A DNA stretch of 64,000 bases from an uncultured SAR86 cluster bacterium (GCA_902614235.1 CACMKG010000002.1:84038-148037); one strand, 5' to 3'; counted from the stretch's first letter, positions 44,447 to 54,144 are shown. Notes: generated by a model not told the origin, from the letters alone. Numbers and translations: made by a program.

Positions 44447-45241
44447 ATGGAACCAAAAATAAATATAGCTCTTAAAGCGGCTCGTCTTGCTGGAAAAGAA
44501 ATAAGTAAATTCTCCAGAAGAAAAGATAAGATTAAAATTTCCGAAAAAGGGCCAACTGATTTTGTTACTCAAGTAGATCAAATTGCTGAAAAGATAATTA
44601 TTGAAACGATTAAACTATCTTTTCCAGATAGTGCTTTTGAAGGAGAAGAATTAGGTAAATCTGGCAAAGAAGATGCCAGGCTTTTATGGGTCATTGATCC
44701 TCTAGACGGCACAACAAATTTTATTCATGGTTTTCCTTATTATTCGGTTTCCATTGCGTGCTACGAGGATGGAATATTAGAACACGGTGTAGTTTATGAC
44801 ATAACGAGAGACGATGAATATTATGCATCAAGAGGTAAGGGAGCATATTTGAATCAATCAAGAACAAGAGTTGCAAGCCTTCCTAGTTTAAGAAATTCTT
44901 TGATATGTAACTCTTTTCACTATTCTGAAGAATTAGTTCCTAAAATGGATCAAATGAAAGTTATTAGAAATTTATACTCTCAAAGTTTAACTTTAAGAAG
45001 AACAGGCTCAACAGCAATTGATTTAGCCTATGTCGCCTCGGGAAAATTAGACGCTTTTCTTGGATATGGAATGAAGCATTGGGATTTTGCTGCAGGCGCC
45101 CTTTTAGTCAAAGAATCGGGTGGTTTTGTTACGGATTTATTAGGTAAGGAAAAAATTGAAACAAGTCATCATATTATTGCTGCAAATAAAAAATGCAACG
45201 AAATAATTCTAAATGATGTTTTAAAAGACTGTTTTAACTAA
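44447..45241 (+). CDS. suhB: Inositol-1-monophosphatase family protein SuhB
   Basis: The 264-residue protein is an IMPase: TDFVTQVDQIAEK, the metal site FEGEELG, WVIDPLDGTTNFIHGFPYYSVSIA (in pieces) with the DPLDGT motif, and the late KHWDFAAGALLVKESGG. SuhB also modulates ribosomal RNA antitermination in E. coli. It is divergent from trmJ and ends one base before the convergent secF stop. Confidence 0.95.
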   Translation: MEPKINIALKAARLAGKEISKFSRRKDKIKISEKGPTDFVTQVDQIAEKIIIETIKLSFPDSAFEGEELGKSGKEDARLLWVIDPLDGTTNFIHGFPYYSVSIACYEDGILEHGVVYDITRDDEYYASRGKGAYLNQSRTRVASLPSLRNSLICNSFHYSEELVPKMDQMKVIRNLYSQSLTLRRTGSTAIDLAYVASGKLDAFLGYGMKHWDFAAGALLVKESGGFVTDLLGKEKIETSHHIIAANKKCNEIILNDVLKDCFN

Positions 45242-46153
45242 TTAAGGCATTCCATCATCTAAGACTTCAGTTTTTCTTATCATTAAATCCTCCGAAGTAA
45301 CTTTTAGACTTAATAAAGTATTACATACAATATAAATTGAAGAATAGGTTCCAGAAATAACTCCAACTATCAAAGCGATAGAAAAATTACTTATAGTTTC
45401 CCCACCAAAAATTAAAAGTGCAATCAAAACCAACAATGTAGTTAAGGAAGTTATTAAAGTCCTGCCTATCATTTGGCTTAAAGACCTATTGATGGCAATT
45501 TCAGAATTGGACCTTCTCTTTTTTCTAAAGTTTTCTCGAACTCTATCTGAAACAACTATCGTATCATTAAGAGAGTATCCAATTACAGCTAAGATTGCTG
45601 CAAGAACAGGTAAATCAAAATCTAAAGAGAAGAAAGAAAAAAATCCTAGAACAATCACAACATCATGTATCAATGCCAAAAGAGCTCCGAGAGCAAATTT
45701 ATACTGAAATCTAAACATGATATAGACCATCATCACTGCCAGCGCAGCCAACAAACCCAAGCCTCCCTGATCTCTCAATTCAGAACCAACCTGTGGTCCG
45801 ACAAATTCCTGTCTTCTAACTTCGAAATCAAAATATTGTTTTAAATTTTGAATTAATACGCTTTCATCTAAGGAATTATCGCCTGCAGGCACTTTTATGC
45901 TTATGTCTCTGTTGGAGCCAAAATAATTTACTTGGAAGTCATTGAGATTCATTGATTGTAAAAGCCCTCTTATCTCATCTAGAGAATCTATGTCTTCAGT
46001 TAATCTTATTTCTATTAATGAGCCGCCTGTAAAATCAAGTCCGAAATTTAATTTATTTACAAAAAGAGAATAAATAGAAATGACAATTAAAATTATCGAC
46101 AAAACTGTCGTTTGCCTTCTAATTTTCATAAAACCTATATTAGTCAAATCCAT
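45242..46153 (-). CDS. secF: Protein-export membrane protein SecF
   Basis: SecF works with SecD and YajC to assist SecYEG translocation, driven by the proton gradient. The 303-residue protein has six helices and the large periplasmic P1 loop. NFGLDFTGGSLIEIRL near the N-terminus, GPQVGSELRDQGGLG and YSLNDTIVVSDRVREN are conserved landmarks. It overlaps secD by 10 bases and is the last gene of the yajC-secD-secF operon. Confidence 0.96.
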   Translation of the reverse strand: MDLTNIGFMKIRRQTTVLSIILIVISIYSLFVNKLNFGLDFTGGSLIEIRLTEDIDSLDEIRGLLQSMNLNDFQVNYFGSNRDISIKVPAGDNSLDESVLIQNLKQYFDFEVRRQEFVGPQVGSELRDQGGLGLLAALAVMMVYIMFRFQYKFALGALLALIHDVVIVLGFFSFFSLDFDLPVLAAILAVIGYSLNDTIVVSDRVRENFRKKRRSNSEIAINRSLSQMIGRTLITSLTTLLVLIALLIFGGETISNFSIALIVGVISGTYSSIYIVCNTLLSLKVTSEDLMIRKTEVLDDGMP

Positions 46154-47964
46154 AATTTTTCAATCTCTTTTCTTCTGCCATAAATGAAATAAACCATCAT
46201 TCGTGTAAATAAAATTGCGGTAAACATCGAAGTAAGAATTCCAATTGATAGAGTGATGGCAAAACCTTGTATTGGACCTGTGCCAACAGCATATAGAATC
46301 ACTGCAACTATTAAGGTTGTTAAATTTGCATCAACAATTGTTATCAGAGCCCTATCGTAACCTGCTGAAATTGCATCTTGTGGCTTTAAATTATTTTTAA
46401 GTTCTTCTCTGATCCTTGAAAAGATAAGCACATTTGCATCTACAGCCATTCCAATCGTCAGAACTATTCCAGCTATTCCAGGTAAGGTCAGAGTAGCAGA
46501 AAGAATAGACATTACTGAAACAATTAAAACTATATTTAAAACTACGGCTAAATTAGCAATTAGGCCAAAAATTTTGTAATAAAAAATCATAAATAAAAGA
46601 ACGAGGCCCAATCCCAATAACAAAGATTGTATTCCTAATTTAATATTATCTGCACCTAAAGATGGTCCAATGGTCCCTTCTTCTACAAAGTCCATTGGAG
46701 CTGCCAAAGCCCCTGCTCTTAAAAGCAAAGCTAATTCTGAAGCCTCTTCTGGAGAGTCCAAACCAGTTATTCTGAATTGACTTGCTAGTGCCGACTGAAT
46801 CGTGGCCAAACTAATTATTCTTTTTTCAAAAAAGTTTATTACTTCTGGAATCCCATTAATTAATTCTGTTCTAGATTTTCTTTCAACAAAAAGAACTGCC
46901 ATTTTAGTTCCAACATTATTTCTTGTAGATCTGTGCATCTTGGCACCGCCCTCAGAATCCAGACTTATATTGACTTGAGGAAATCCGTTTTCATCGTAAC
47001 CGACACTTGCATCTGAAACTTGATCTCCGGAAATTATTAATCTTTTTTCTAAATTAACGTCTCTACCGTTAAAAGGAAATTTATCTATTCTTGATGCTAA
47101 AGAGATTCTATTTGTTGCCTCTAATCTAAATTCTAAATTTGCCGTCTTACCAATAATTTTTTTTGCTTCAGCTGTATCTTGAACACCCGGAAGTTGAATA
47201 GATATTCTCTTTGTGCCTTGTCTTTGCACTACTGGCTCTGAAATCCCTAATTCGTTTACTCTGTTTCTCAAGGTATTGAGATTCTGAAGAACCGCATAAT
47301 CAACCATCTGTTCTAATTCTTCTTCGGTTAGTCTCAATCTATAATCGGAAGAATTTAAAGACTCCAAATCAAACCCATTTAGGCTTTGAACTGCTTCAGA
47401 GAGAAGTTCCTCGTCTTGTTGTACATTTAAGGAAATTAAAATGCTAGTGTCTTCTATTTCTAAAGCCCTTGGCTTTAAAGACAAATCTCGTAAAATTCTC
47501 TTCAAATTACTTATCGCTGACTCTAATTTGGCTTCTATCAGCAGGTCGGTATCAGCTTCTAATAAAAAGTGCACTCCTCCTCTCAAATCCAAACCTAGTT
47601 TCATGGGAAATGCATTGAGGCTTTTTAGCCACTCAGGTGTATTTGGCGCAAGATTTAGTGCAATCACAAAATTGTTGTCTAAACTTTCCTCAAAATGCTG
47701 TTTTAATTTAATTTGATCATCATAATTGTTGGTCCTAAATAAAATTGATTTTTCATCATTTTCGACAGATGAAAAATTTATTTTCTCTTTCTCTGCATCA
47801 GATTTAATTTTTTCTACAACTCTGTCATTAAAACTTCCACCTGAACTATTAAAAGTTATTTGAACTGCTGGATCAGGGGGAAAAATATTAGGCATTGAAT
47901 AAATAACACCTAATGATAAAACGCCAAATACCAAAAAGATTTTCCAGAACTGAAAACGTAGCAC
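46144..47964 (-). CDS. secD: Protein-export membrane protein SecD
   Basis: The 606-residue SecD has an N-terminal helix, a long periplasmic P1 region (about 30-430) and five C-terminal helices. LGLDLRGGVHFLLE, ELGISEPVVQRQGTKRISIQLPG and GMAVDANVLIFSRIREELK (in pieces) are family landmarks. The start is a GTG with a weak ribosome site, 8 bases after yajC. It overlaps secF by 10 bases. Confidence 0.96.
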   Translation of the reverse strand: MLRFQFWKIFLVFGVLSLGVIYSMPNIFPPDPAVQITFNSSGGSFNDRVVEKIKSDAEKEKINFSSVENDEKSILFRTNNYDDQIKLKQHFEESLDNNFVIALNLAPNTPEWLKSLNAFPMKLGLDLRGGVHFLLEADTDLLIEAKLESAISNLKRILRDLSLKPRALEIEDTSILISLNVQQDEELLSEAVQSLNGFDLESLNSSDYRLRLTEEELEQMVDYAVLQNLNTLRNRVNELGISEPVVQRQGTKRISIQLPGVQDTAEAKKIIGKTANLEFRLEATNRISLASRIDKFPFNGRDVNLEKRLIISGDQVSDASVGYDENGFPQVNISLDSEGGAKMHRSTRNNVGTKMAVLFVERKSRTELINGIPEVINFFEKRIISLATIQSALASQFRITGLDSPEEASELALLLRAGALAAPMDFVEEGTIGPSLGADNIKLGIQSLLLGLGLVLLFMIFYYKIFGLIANLAVVLNIVLIVSVMSILSATLTLPGIAGIVLTIGMAVDANVLIFSRIREELKNNLKPQDAISAGYDRALITIVDANLTTLIVAVILYAVGTGPIQGFAITLSIGILTSMFTAILFTRMMVYFIYGRRKEIEKLWI

Positions 47965-47972
47965 GTTATTCT

Positions 47973-48284
47973 CTATATAGAGTTGATTGTTCCTTTAGGC
48001 AAAATACTACTGACTGCGTCTCTTTTTATTGTAAATTGAGTATCGTTTGCTCTAACGGTCAAAAAGTCATCGGATATCTTAGAAATTGTGCAGACCAATC
48101 CGCCAGATGAAATTATCTCATCTCCAACTGCTAAATTATCTATCATTTCTTTTTGAGCTTTAATTCTTTTGTTTTGAGGCCTTATGATTAAAAAATACAT
48201 TACTGCAATAAACCCTAGCAAGAGAATAAATTGTGGCCCCAAAAAACTTGATGTTTGAGCAGTTAAAATTTCAGTTTCAATCAT
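47973..48284 (-). CDS. yajC: Sec translocon accessory protein YajC
   Basis: The 103-residue product starts at the ATG at 48284, preceded by GAGGAAA. An upstream in-frame start would run into the tRNA-Leu gene and is rejected. One N-terminal membrane helix (FILLLGFIAVMYFLI), the RPQNKRIKAQKEM motif and a small soluble domain (VGDEIISSGGLVCTI) mark YajC. It is the first gene of yajC-secD-secF. The ribosome site begins directly after the CCA end of tRNA-Leu, 11 bases before the ATG, so processing of the tRNA would define the mRNA 5' end. Confidence 0.95.
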   Translation of the reverse strand: MIETEILTAQTSSFLGPQFILLLGFIAVMYFLIIRPQNKRIKAQKEMIDNLAVGDEIISSGGLVCTISKISDDFLTVRANDTQFTIKRDAVSSILPKGTINSI

Positions 48285-48295
48285 AATATTTCCTC

Positions 48296-48381
48296 TGGTA
48301 CCGAAGGAGAGACTCGAACTCTCACGCCTTTTGGGCACTCGATTTTGAATCGAGCGCGTCTACCAATTCCGCCACTTCGGC
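48296..48381 (-). tRNA. tRNA-Leu (anticodon CAA)
   Basis: An 86-base cloverleaf on the minus strand with long variable arm and encoded CCA. The anticodon stem CTCGA/TCGAG surrounds TTCAAAA (anticodon CAA, reading TTG). The first acceptor pair is a G1-U72 wobble (5' G at 48381 against the base at 48300), instead of the G-C in E. coli tRNA-Leu. yajC follows 11 bases downstream. Confidence 0.95.
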
Positions 48382-48478
48382 ATAATTAGTTGTAAAATTA
48401 AATAACACTTTAATTTTAGTGGTTAAATACGTCAAATTTTGAGGAATATTAACACTTTAACTAAGACAAAACTTTATA

Positions 48479-50860
48479 ATGCTTGATTTTCTTATCAGCC
48501 CTGATGCAAATTTCGAAATAGAAGAATCTAAAGAATTACTTAAAAAAGAAAAAGTTTTGTATGTTTTGTCTTCAGAATCTAGTTATGACCTCACTGCACT
48601 TAAAAAATGTGCAAAAAAAAATTCTTTTGTATTTCCATCTAGAATTAAGAAAAATTTTTTTCAACTCAAAAGTGCTCGAAGGTTATTTCCATGGCAGCGC
48701 CCCAGAAGAAGGCATCCTAGAGAATTGAATGAACTTGCTCATTATCCAGAAAAAACTGTGAACCGAATTATCATCCCTGTGGATGTTTATTGGGGTAAAG
48801 CGCCTGATAGAGAAGATCATTGGGTAAAGCTTTTTTTCAGAGATTCTTGGGAAGGAGCTTCAAGTGTTAAAAATTTATTGAGAGCCATTTTCAATGGAAG
48901 ACAAGCTATTGTTTATTTTCATAAGCCATTAGAAGTAAAAGAAATATTTTTAAAAAAAAATGCAGAGCCGTCTCGGCTAGTCCTTAAGACTGAAAGGCTT
49001 TTAAGAGCAAGATTTAGAAAACATCGTCAAGCAAAACTTGGAATTGATATCTCAAGTAGAAGAACATTGGTGCACGCAATAATTCAATCTAGATCGGTTA
49101 AAAAAATAATTGATTTGGAAGCTGGAGAAAATCAAAAAAAGAGGGAAAGATTAAAAATAACCGCTGAGAAATATGCATTAGAAATCTGCTCTAATTTTTC
49201 TTATCCAGTAATTTACTTATATGACAAAGTTTTAAATTGGTTTTGGAACACTCGATATGAAGGTTTGTATTCAATTGGAATAGATCGGATAAAAGAACTA
49301 GCAGCTGAAAATACTATCATTTATGCTCCATCTCATAGAAGTCATATCGACTATTTAGCCTTATCGCATCAGCTTTATCTTAATAATTTAATGATGCCTC
49401 AAATAGTAGCTGGTAAAAATCTTAATTTACCTATCATTGGTCCTATACTTAGAAATGGCGGAGCTTTTTTTATGAGGAGATCTTTTGGTAACAACAAATT
49501 GTACTCTAGGGTCTTTTACGAGCATTTAAGAAAATTATTACAAAGAGGAAGTTCAATCGAATTTTTCCCTGAAGGTGGCAGATCAAGATCGGGAAGATTG
49601 CTTCCCCCAAGACCAGGCATAATCTCAATGTTAATCAGAGCTTTTCAGGATATGGATGAAAAGCCTGTAAAGTTTGTTCCTATTTCTATGAACTACGAAA
49701 AGGTTTTAGAAGGGAACTCTTATCATAAAGAAGCAATGGGCGATGCCAAAAAAAGAGAAAGCTTGCGATCTATTCTTAGAGTAGCGAAAGATTTCAGAGG
49801 TTACCTTGGAAATGCTTACTTACAAATAGGAGAGCCCATAGATCTCAAAGAATTCTTGGATAATAATTTTGAGAATTGGACTAATAATATTATTTCTGAA
49901 GAACTAGATAACTCTCCGACTCAACAATGGCTTTATGATCTTACCCCCAAACTTGGGAAGGAAATAATGAAAAATATCAATAAAGCAACTGTAGTAACCC
50001 CAAGCGCTTTATTTGCCTCAGCAATTTTAAACGCAAATAAATTCCGTCTCTCTAAAGAAAAACTTAAATCAAGAATTTCTCTTTATACAAACTTAATAAA
50101 GTTATCAGATTATTCAGAACAAATTACTATTCCTGAATGTGATCCTGAACAAGTTTTACAAAAAGTCGAAAAGCTTCAATTAATAAACAAATTATCAAAT
50201 TCAAAAAAAATACAACTAAATTTTCAGCAGGCAGCGATGTTGAGTTTTTATAAGAATAATATTTCTCACCTATTGATTTTAGATTCTATGATTTGCGGAA
50301 TGTTTCAATTTAGGGAATCAATTGAAAAACACGAAATTTTTGATTTAACAAAGACTCTTTATCCATTTTTTGCAGAAGAGTATTTTCTGCCATGGCATTT
50401 TGAAGAAATTGAAACTCAGATAGACAAATCTATCAAAAAACTCGTTGATAATAATTTGTTAATTATCAAAGAAAATGAAGTTAAGAGGCCTAATCTAAAA
50501 TCTGAAGAATTTATTGAGTGTCAGGCGCTTGGAAGAATTGCCCAAAGAAGCATAGATAGATTTTATATTTTAATGTTGCAGCTATGGCGAAATGAAGAGT
50601 CGCATATTTCAATAAATGAATTGGAAAAAAAATGCCGAAAGATTTCTAAGAATCTCGAAGCAAGGCACAGTTGGTTAATGCCCGAGTTTTCGGAAAAGTG
50701 GACATTTGATTTATTCATAAATCATCTCATTGAAGCAAAATTTGTCAAAAAAGATGAAAACGGATTTGTTTATCCCCTAAAGATTACTAAAAGGATAGAA
50801 GACGATTTTAAAACTTTTATAACCCCTGAATGGCAGGAAGAACTATTCAACTTAGAGTAA
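48479..50860 (+). CDS. plsB: Glycerol-3-phosphate acyltransferase PlsB
   Basis: PlsB makes lysophosphatidic acid, the first step of phospholipid synthesis. The 793-residue protein has the acyltransferase motifs SHRSHIDYL (His/Asp pair, near residue 285), GGAFFMRRSF, FFPEGGRSRSGR and VKFVPISMNYEK (in pieces). The N- and C-terminal domains are long, as in E. coli PlsB (807 residues). It is divergent from the tRNA-Leu/yajC region, with an isoprenylcysteine methyltransferase-family gene downstream. Confidence 0.95.
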   Translation: MLDFLISPDANFEIEESKELLKKEKVLYVLSSESSYDLTALKKCAKKNSFVFPSRIKKNFFQLKSARRLFPWQRPRRRHPRELNELAHYPEKTVNRIIIPVDVYWGKAPDREDHWVKLFFRDSWEGASSVKNLLRAIFNGRQAIVYFHKPLEVKEIFLKKNAEPSRLVLKTERLLRARFRKHRQAKLGIDISSRRTLVHAIIQSRSVKKIIDLEAGENQKKRERLKITAEKYALEICSNFSYPVIYLYDKVLNWFWNTRYEGLYSIGIDRIKELAAENTIIYAPSHRSHIDYLALSHQLYLNNLMMPQIVAGKNLNLPIIGPILRNGGAFFMRRSFGNNKLYSRVFYEHLRKLLQRGSSIEFFPEGGRSRSGRLLPPRPGIISMLIRAFQDMDEKPVKFVPISMNYEKVLEGNSYHKEAMGDAKKRESLRSILRVAKDFRGYLGNAYLQIGEPIDLKEFLDNNFENWTNNIISEELDNSPTQQWLYDLTPKLGKEIMKNINKATVVTPSALFASAILNANKFRLSKEKLKSRISLYTNLIKLSDYSEQITIPECDPEQVLQKVEKLQLINKLSNSKKIQLNFQQAAMLSFYKNNISHLLILDSMICGMFQFRESIEKHEIFDLTKTLYPFFAEEYFLPWHFEEIETQIDKSIKKLVDNNLLIIKENEVKRPNLKSEEFIECQALGRIAQRSIDRFYILMLQLWRNEESHISINELEKKCRKISKNLEARHSWLMPEFSEKWTFDLFINHLIEAKFVKKDENGFVYPLKITKRIEDDFKTFITPEWQEELFNLE

Positions 50861-50881
50861 TTTTTTTGATATATTTAATTG

Positions 50882-51316
50882 ATGAAAATTACATTTCCAC
50901 CTGTCATTTTGTTGGCAAGCATTGTTCTGCAATTAATACTTTTATTTTCTTTCCCCATATCCGTTGATTTAAGTTCTTTGTTAGGTTTAATTCTTATTCT
51001 TTCTGGTATCTCTTTGGTTTTTGTAAGCTTTAGATTTATGAGAAAAATGAAAACAACTTTTATTCCAGACGGAACACCAGAAGTACTTATTTCATCTGGT
51101 CCTTTTAAGTTTTCAAGAAATCCAATCTACTTGGGCATGTTAACTGTTTTAGTGGGAGTAGCATTCTTAATGTCATCTTTGTCAGCGATTATCATTGCCT
51201 TTGTGTTTGGGATAATCATTAATTTCACTTGGATTGCCCACGAAGAAAAAAAACTTCACGAATTGTTTTCAGAAGATTGGGAAAATTACTCTTCTAAAGT
51301 TAGAAGGTGGATTTAA
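50882..51316 (+). CDS. Isoprenylcysteine carboxyl methyltransferase-family (PEMT/ICMT-like) membrane protein
   Basis: The start is the ATG at 50882; the TTG one codon earlier is less likely. The 144-residue protein has about four helices. Its family motif SRNPIYLGMLTVLVG and the closing HEEKKLHELFSEDWENYSSKVRRW (in pieces) define the ICMT/PEMT-like methyltransferase family. Bacterial members methylate lipids, thiols or other groups and have few assigned substrates. It lies 21 bases after plsB, so a link to lipid metabolism is possible. Confidence 0.8.
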   Translation: MKITFPPVILLASIVLQLILLFSFPISVDLSSLLGLILILSGISLVFVSFRFMRKMKTTFIPDGTPEVLISSGPFKFSRNPIYLGMLTVLVGVAFLMSSLSAIIIAFVFGIIINFTWIAHEEKKLHELFSEDWENYSSKVRRWI

Positions 51317-52035
51317 AGCCCTCTTCTATCAAAAACTTCTAAAGATACAACCTTTCCTTTAATCACATAAGACGGTTTGATTGAGTGTTTTGTGTTGCTT
51401 AGTTTATGTCTTTTAATAACTATTAAGCCTGCTGAAGAATTCATTGAAGCATCAATAATTTCTCTTTCCGGGGAGCCGGGAATACATTTTCTCAAAAATT
51501 GAATCTCTTTTTTTGCTAAGGATTTACTATTAACTTCAAACATTGGATCTACAAATAAAATATCTTTCTGAGTAAATGTATTAAAAGCTTCTAAAGAATT
51601 TAAATTTATTAATTTTAAGTTTTCTTTTTTTGAGAAATTCATGCAGCTTTTAGTGAACTCAAACAACCAGGACTCCTTTTCGTAAGCTATCACTTCGAAT
51701 CCCATATTTGATATGCAATAAGCATCTTGACAAAACCCAGCGGTTAGATCAAAAACTTTGCAAGACTTATCAAATTTAGAAAAACATTTTTTTAGTAAGC
51801 CTCTATCGCTCTTTTCTTTTTCCAATAAACGAAAATTTAAGAAAAAAGGTTTTGAATTTTTGTCGTCCAAGTCTTGAAGTAATATTTGATCTTTAGTGAT
51901 CCAAATTACGAGTTTAGAACCTTTTTTAATTCTAATTTGCCTTGGAGAGGCAAAAGTTAACCCATGCTTATCTGCAAATTGTTGTGCAAGTTTTTTTTCT
52001 TCGATATTTAAGTATGAAACATAAGGATGATTCAT
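51313..52035 (-). CDS. rsmJ: 16S rRNA (guanine-1516-N2-)-methyltransferase RsmJ
   Basis: RsmJ methylates G1516 of 16S rRNA. The 240-residue protein shows the SAM motif CKVFDLTAGFCQDAYCI (usual GLGRDA changed to GFCQDA), VDPMFEVNSKSLAKKEIQF and VIKRHKLSNTKHSIKPSYVIKGKVVSLEVF, split here (the KR and G(K/R) end typical of the family). It ends a 14-gene minus-strand run and overlaps the convergent methyltransferase gene by 4 bases. Confidence 0.88.
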   Translation of the reverse strand: MNHPYVSYLNIEEKKLAQQFADKHGLTFASPRQIRIKKGSKLVIWITKDQILLQDLDDKNSKPFFLNFRLLEKEKSDRGLLKKCFSKFDKSCKVFDLTAGFCQDAYCISNMGFEVIAYEKESWLFEFTKSCMNFSKKENLKLINLNSLEAFNTFTQKDILFVDPMFEVNSKSLAKKEIQFLRKCIPGSPEREIIDASMNSSAGLIVIKRHKLSNTKHSIKPSYVIKGKVVSLEVFDRRGL

Positions 52036-52037
52036 CT

Positions 52038-52808
52038 TTAAAAAATTAAAATAAAGCCAGCGAGAAAAAGCCTATAAATTCCAAAAGGGGCAAAGCCTAT
52101 TTTTTCAATTAATTTTAAAAAAATATGTATACAGCTTATGGCGCTTATAAAAGAAAGAGAGGCAACATAGCTAAGTTCAAAAAAATTAACCTCGAAAGTT
52201 GCTTTGCTCAAGTCAATCAATTCTCCCAAGAATACAATAGATAAAGTTGGAACTGCGAGCAAAAAACTAAATCTTGCTGCATCAGACTTTGTGTAACCTA
52301 AAGCAAGAGCGGCAAGCATTGTAACTGCTGATCTTGATGATCCCGGAATCAAAGCAAAAATCTGAATACTGCCAATTAATAAAGAGTCTTTTAAGGAAAT
52401 TTGAAAAAGATTTTTTTGATTGCTTGAAAATTTATTACTAAAAATTAAAGCAATTCCAAAAATAAGAGTGCTCCAAAAAATAACTTCTTCAGATCTTAAA
52501 TTCAACTCAATAAAATCTTTAAAGATGAAGCCAATAATTGCAATTGGCATGGTAGCGAGAAGTAAATTTAAGCCCAAGTTATTTTTCTCATAGAAATTAA
52601 AAGTTTTAATAACTTTTTTTAGGTCTTCACGAAAATAAAAGATTACGGCTAATAAAGTCCCAAAATGCGCAAAAATATCTACAGTAATTCCTTGATCAGG
52701 CCAACTCATAAAAGTTGAAACTAAAATTAAATGAGCAGAACTAGAAATAGGTAAGAACTCTGTAAGGCCTTGTATTAAAGATAAAATGGTAAGTTGAATT
52801 AGTTCCAT
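52038..52808 (-). CDS. uppP: Undecaprenyl-diphosphatase UppP
   Basis: UppP recycles undecaprenyl pyrophosphate, the lipid carrier of peptidoglycan. The 256-residue protein has eight helices. The catalytic motifs LIQGLTEFLPISSSAHL and PGSSRSAVTM are fully conserved. I chose the ATG at 52808, four bases from the tsaB stop, over a GTG nine codons upstream, because the residues MELIQLTILSLIQG match the family N-terminus. Confidence 0.95.
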   Translation of the reverse strand: MELIQLTILSLIQGLTEFLPISSSAHLILVSTFMSWPDQGITVDIFAHFGTLLAVIFYFREDLKKVIKTFNFYEKNNLGLNLLLATMPIAIIGFIFKDFIELNLRSEEVIFWSTLIFGIALIFSNKFSSNQKNLFQISLKDSLLIGSIQIFALIPGSSRSAVTMLAALALGYTKSDAARFSFLLAVPTLSIVFLGELIDLSKATFEVNFFELSYVASLSFISAISCIHIFLKLIEKIGFAPFGIYRLFLAGFILIF

Positions 52809-52809
52809 T

Positions 52810-53481
52810 TCAAACTCTCTTCCATTGACTTTCACCAGAAAGATAATTGATTGTTACTTGTTCAGCGGGAACAAATTTTTGATTAAGAATTAAATCAGTA
52901 GCTATATTGAAACTGAAGTTTGCCTTAGGAGTAAAATCATAGATAATTTTTTTTTGTAAATCCTTTTCAATAAAATGCATGGCATCGCCAATAAAAGAAA
53001 AATCCTCTGGAAAGGAATTAACTAATTCGTTGATTTCGTCTCTACGGATGGAATAGTCAGGTTTCAAGTTTACAGCTATGTTTTTGGAAGATTTATATTC
53101 TCCAACATATAGCTCTTCCATATGTGCATCGTTTATGACAACAATATTTTTAGAATTTAATTTTTCAATGGCTTGTTGAGCTGTAATTCTCAAACTAGAA
53201 ATTGGAATGATAGGTACTTTCAAACCATAGCCAAGACCTTGCACAACAGAACATCCCACTCTCAAACCAGTAAATGATCCGGGTCCACTGCCAAAAACGA
53301 TGTAATCTATGTCTTCTTTGCTAATCTCGCTTTCTTGCAAAGCCGTTTTGATAAATTCAAAAATAATTTCTCCGTGTGTATTAGGAGCATTATTCTCATA
53401 AACTTGTGTTTCTAAGTGATCTGTTTTTATACAAACAGAACAACAAGCACTAGAAGTTTCTATCGATAAAATATTTGGCAA
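52810..53481 (-). CDS. tsaB: tRNA threonylcarbamoyladenosine biosynthesis protein TsaB
   Basis: TsaB supports TsaD in making the t6A modification at position 37 of ANN-decoding tRNAs. The 223-residue protein has ASKHA-fold features: SIETSSACCSVCI at the N-terminus, NTHGEIIFEFI-type NAPNTHGE, and the strongly conserved FGSGPGSFTGLRVG (residues about 65-78). It is between adk and uppP with 1-4 base gaps. Confidence 0.92.
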   Translation of the reverse strand: MPNILSIETSSACCSVCIKTDHLETQVYENNAPNTHGEIIFEFIKTALQESEISKEDIDYIVFGSGPGSFTGLRVGCSVVQGLGYGLKVPIIPISSLRITAQQAIEKLNSKNIVVINDAHMEELYVGEYKSSKNIAVNLKPDYSIRRDEINELVNSFPEDFSFIGDAMHFIEKDLQKKIIYDFTPKANFSFNIATDLILNQKFVPAEQVTINYLSGESQWKRV

Positions 53482-53485
53482 AAAT

Positions 53486-54133
53486 TTAATCCTCTAATGC
53501 AGCATGTATTTGAGAGCTTACTTTCTCCATGGTCTTAGATCCATCTATCTCAATGTATTTTAGATCCGTTTGAACAGATTTCGATCGATAATAAACAATT
53601 AAAGGGTTGGTTTGTTCCCAATAAACTTCTAATCTATTTTTTACCGTCTCAGGTTTATCGTCATCTCTTTGTATTAATGGCTCACCCGTGACATCGTCCA
53701 GTCCATCTTTTTCTGGAGGGTTGAATTCAAGGTGATAACTTCTGCCAGAAGGTTGATGGACTCTTCTTCCAGACATTCTGTTTATAATCAGCTCATCTTT
53801 TAATGTGAGTTCTAAAACGACATTCACAAATATTTCCTGATTTTCTAAAGCATCAGCTTGCGGAATAGTTCTTGGAAAGCCATCGAAAAGGAAACCATTT
53901 TTGCAGTCTTCTTCTTTTATTCTATCTTTGACTAAACTAACGATCACATCATCTGAAACAAGGTTTCCAGCATCCATAATTTCCTTTGCTAGTTTTCCAG
54001 TAGCCGTTTCGTTAGCTATGGCCTCTCTCAACATATCTCCGGTAGATATATGGGGAATAGAAAAATTTTTACATATGATTTCTGCTTGAGTACCCTTACC
54101 TGCTCCTGGAGGACCTAAAAGGATTATTTTCAT
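53486..54133 (-). CDS. adk: Adenylate kinase
   Basis: Adenylate kinase interconverts ATP + AMP and 2 ADP. The 215-residue long-form enzyme has the P-loop GPPGAGKGTQA at residues 7-17, STGDMLREAI, DGFPRTIPQADAL and the LID (SGRRVHQPSGRSYH, with RDDDKPETVKNRL). It lacks LID zinc cysteines. It sits 11 bases after acpS in the minus-strand run. Confidence 0.98.
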   Translation of the reverse strand: MKIILLGPPGAGKGTQAEIICKNFSIPHISTGDMLREAIANETATGKLAKEIMDAGNLVSDDVIVSLVKDRIKEEDCKNGFLFDGFPRTIPQADALENQEIFVNVVLELTLKDELIINRMSGRRVHQPSGRSYHLEFNPPEKDGLDDVTGEPLIQRDDDKPETVKNRLEVYWEQTNPLIVYYRSKSVQTDLKYIEIDGSKTMEKVSSQIHAALED

Positions 54134-54144
54134 AATTTTATTTC

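Noticed and set aside
48285..48338. Longer yajC start upstream of 48284
   Set aside because: It would be translated through the tRNA-Leu gene; the ATG at 48284 has a good GAGG ribosome site and gives a normal YajC N-terminus.
48429..48436. TTGACG on the minus strand upstream of tRNA-Leu as its promoter
   Set aside because: A -35-like hexamer exists but no convincing -10 at the right distance to the mature tRNA start; not strong enough to annotate.
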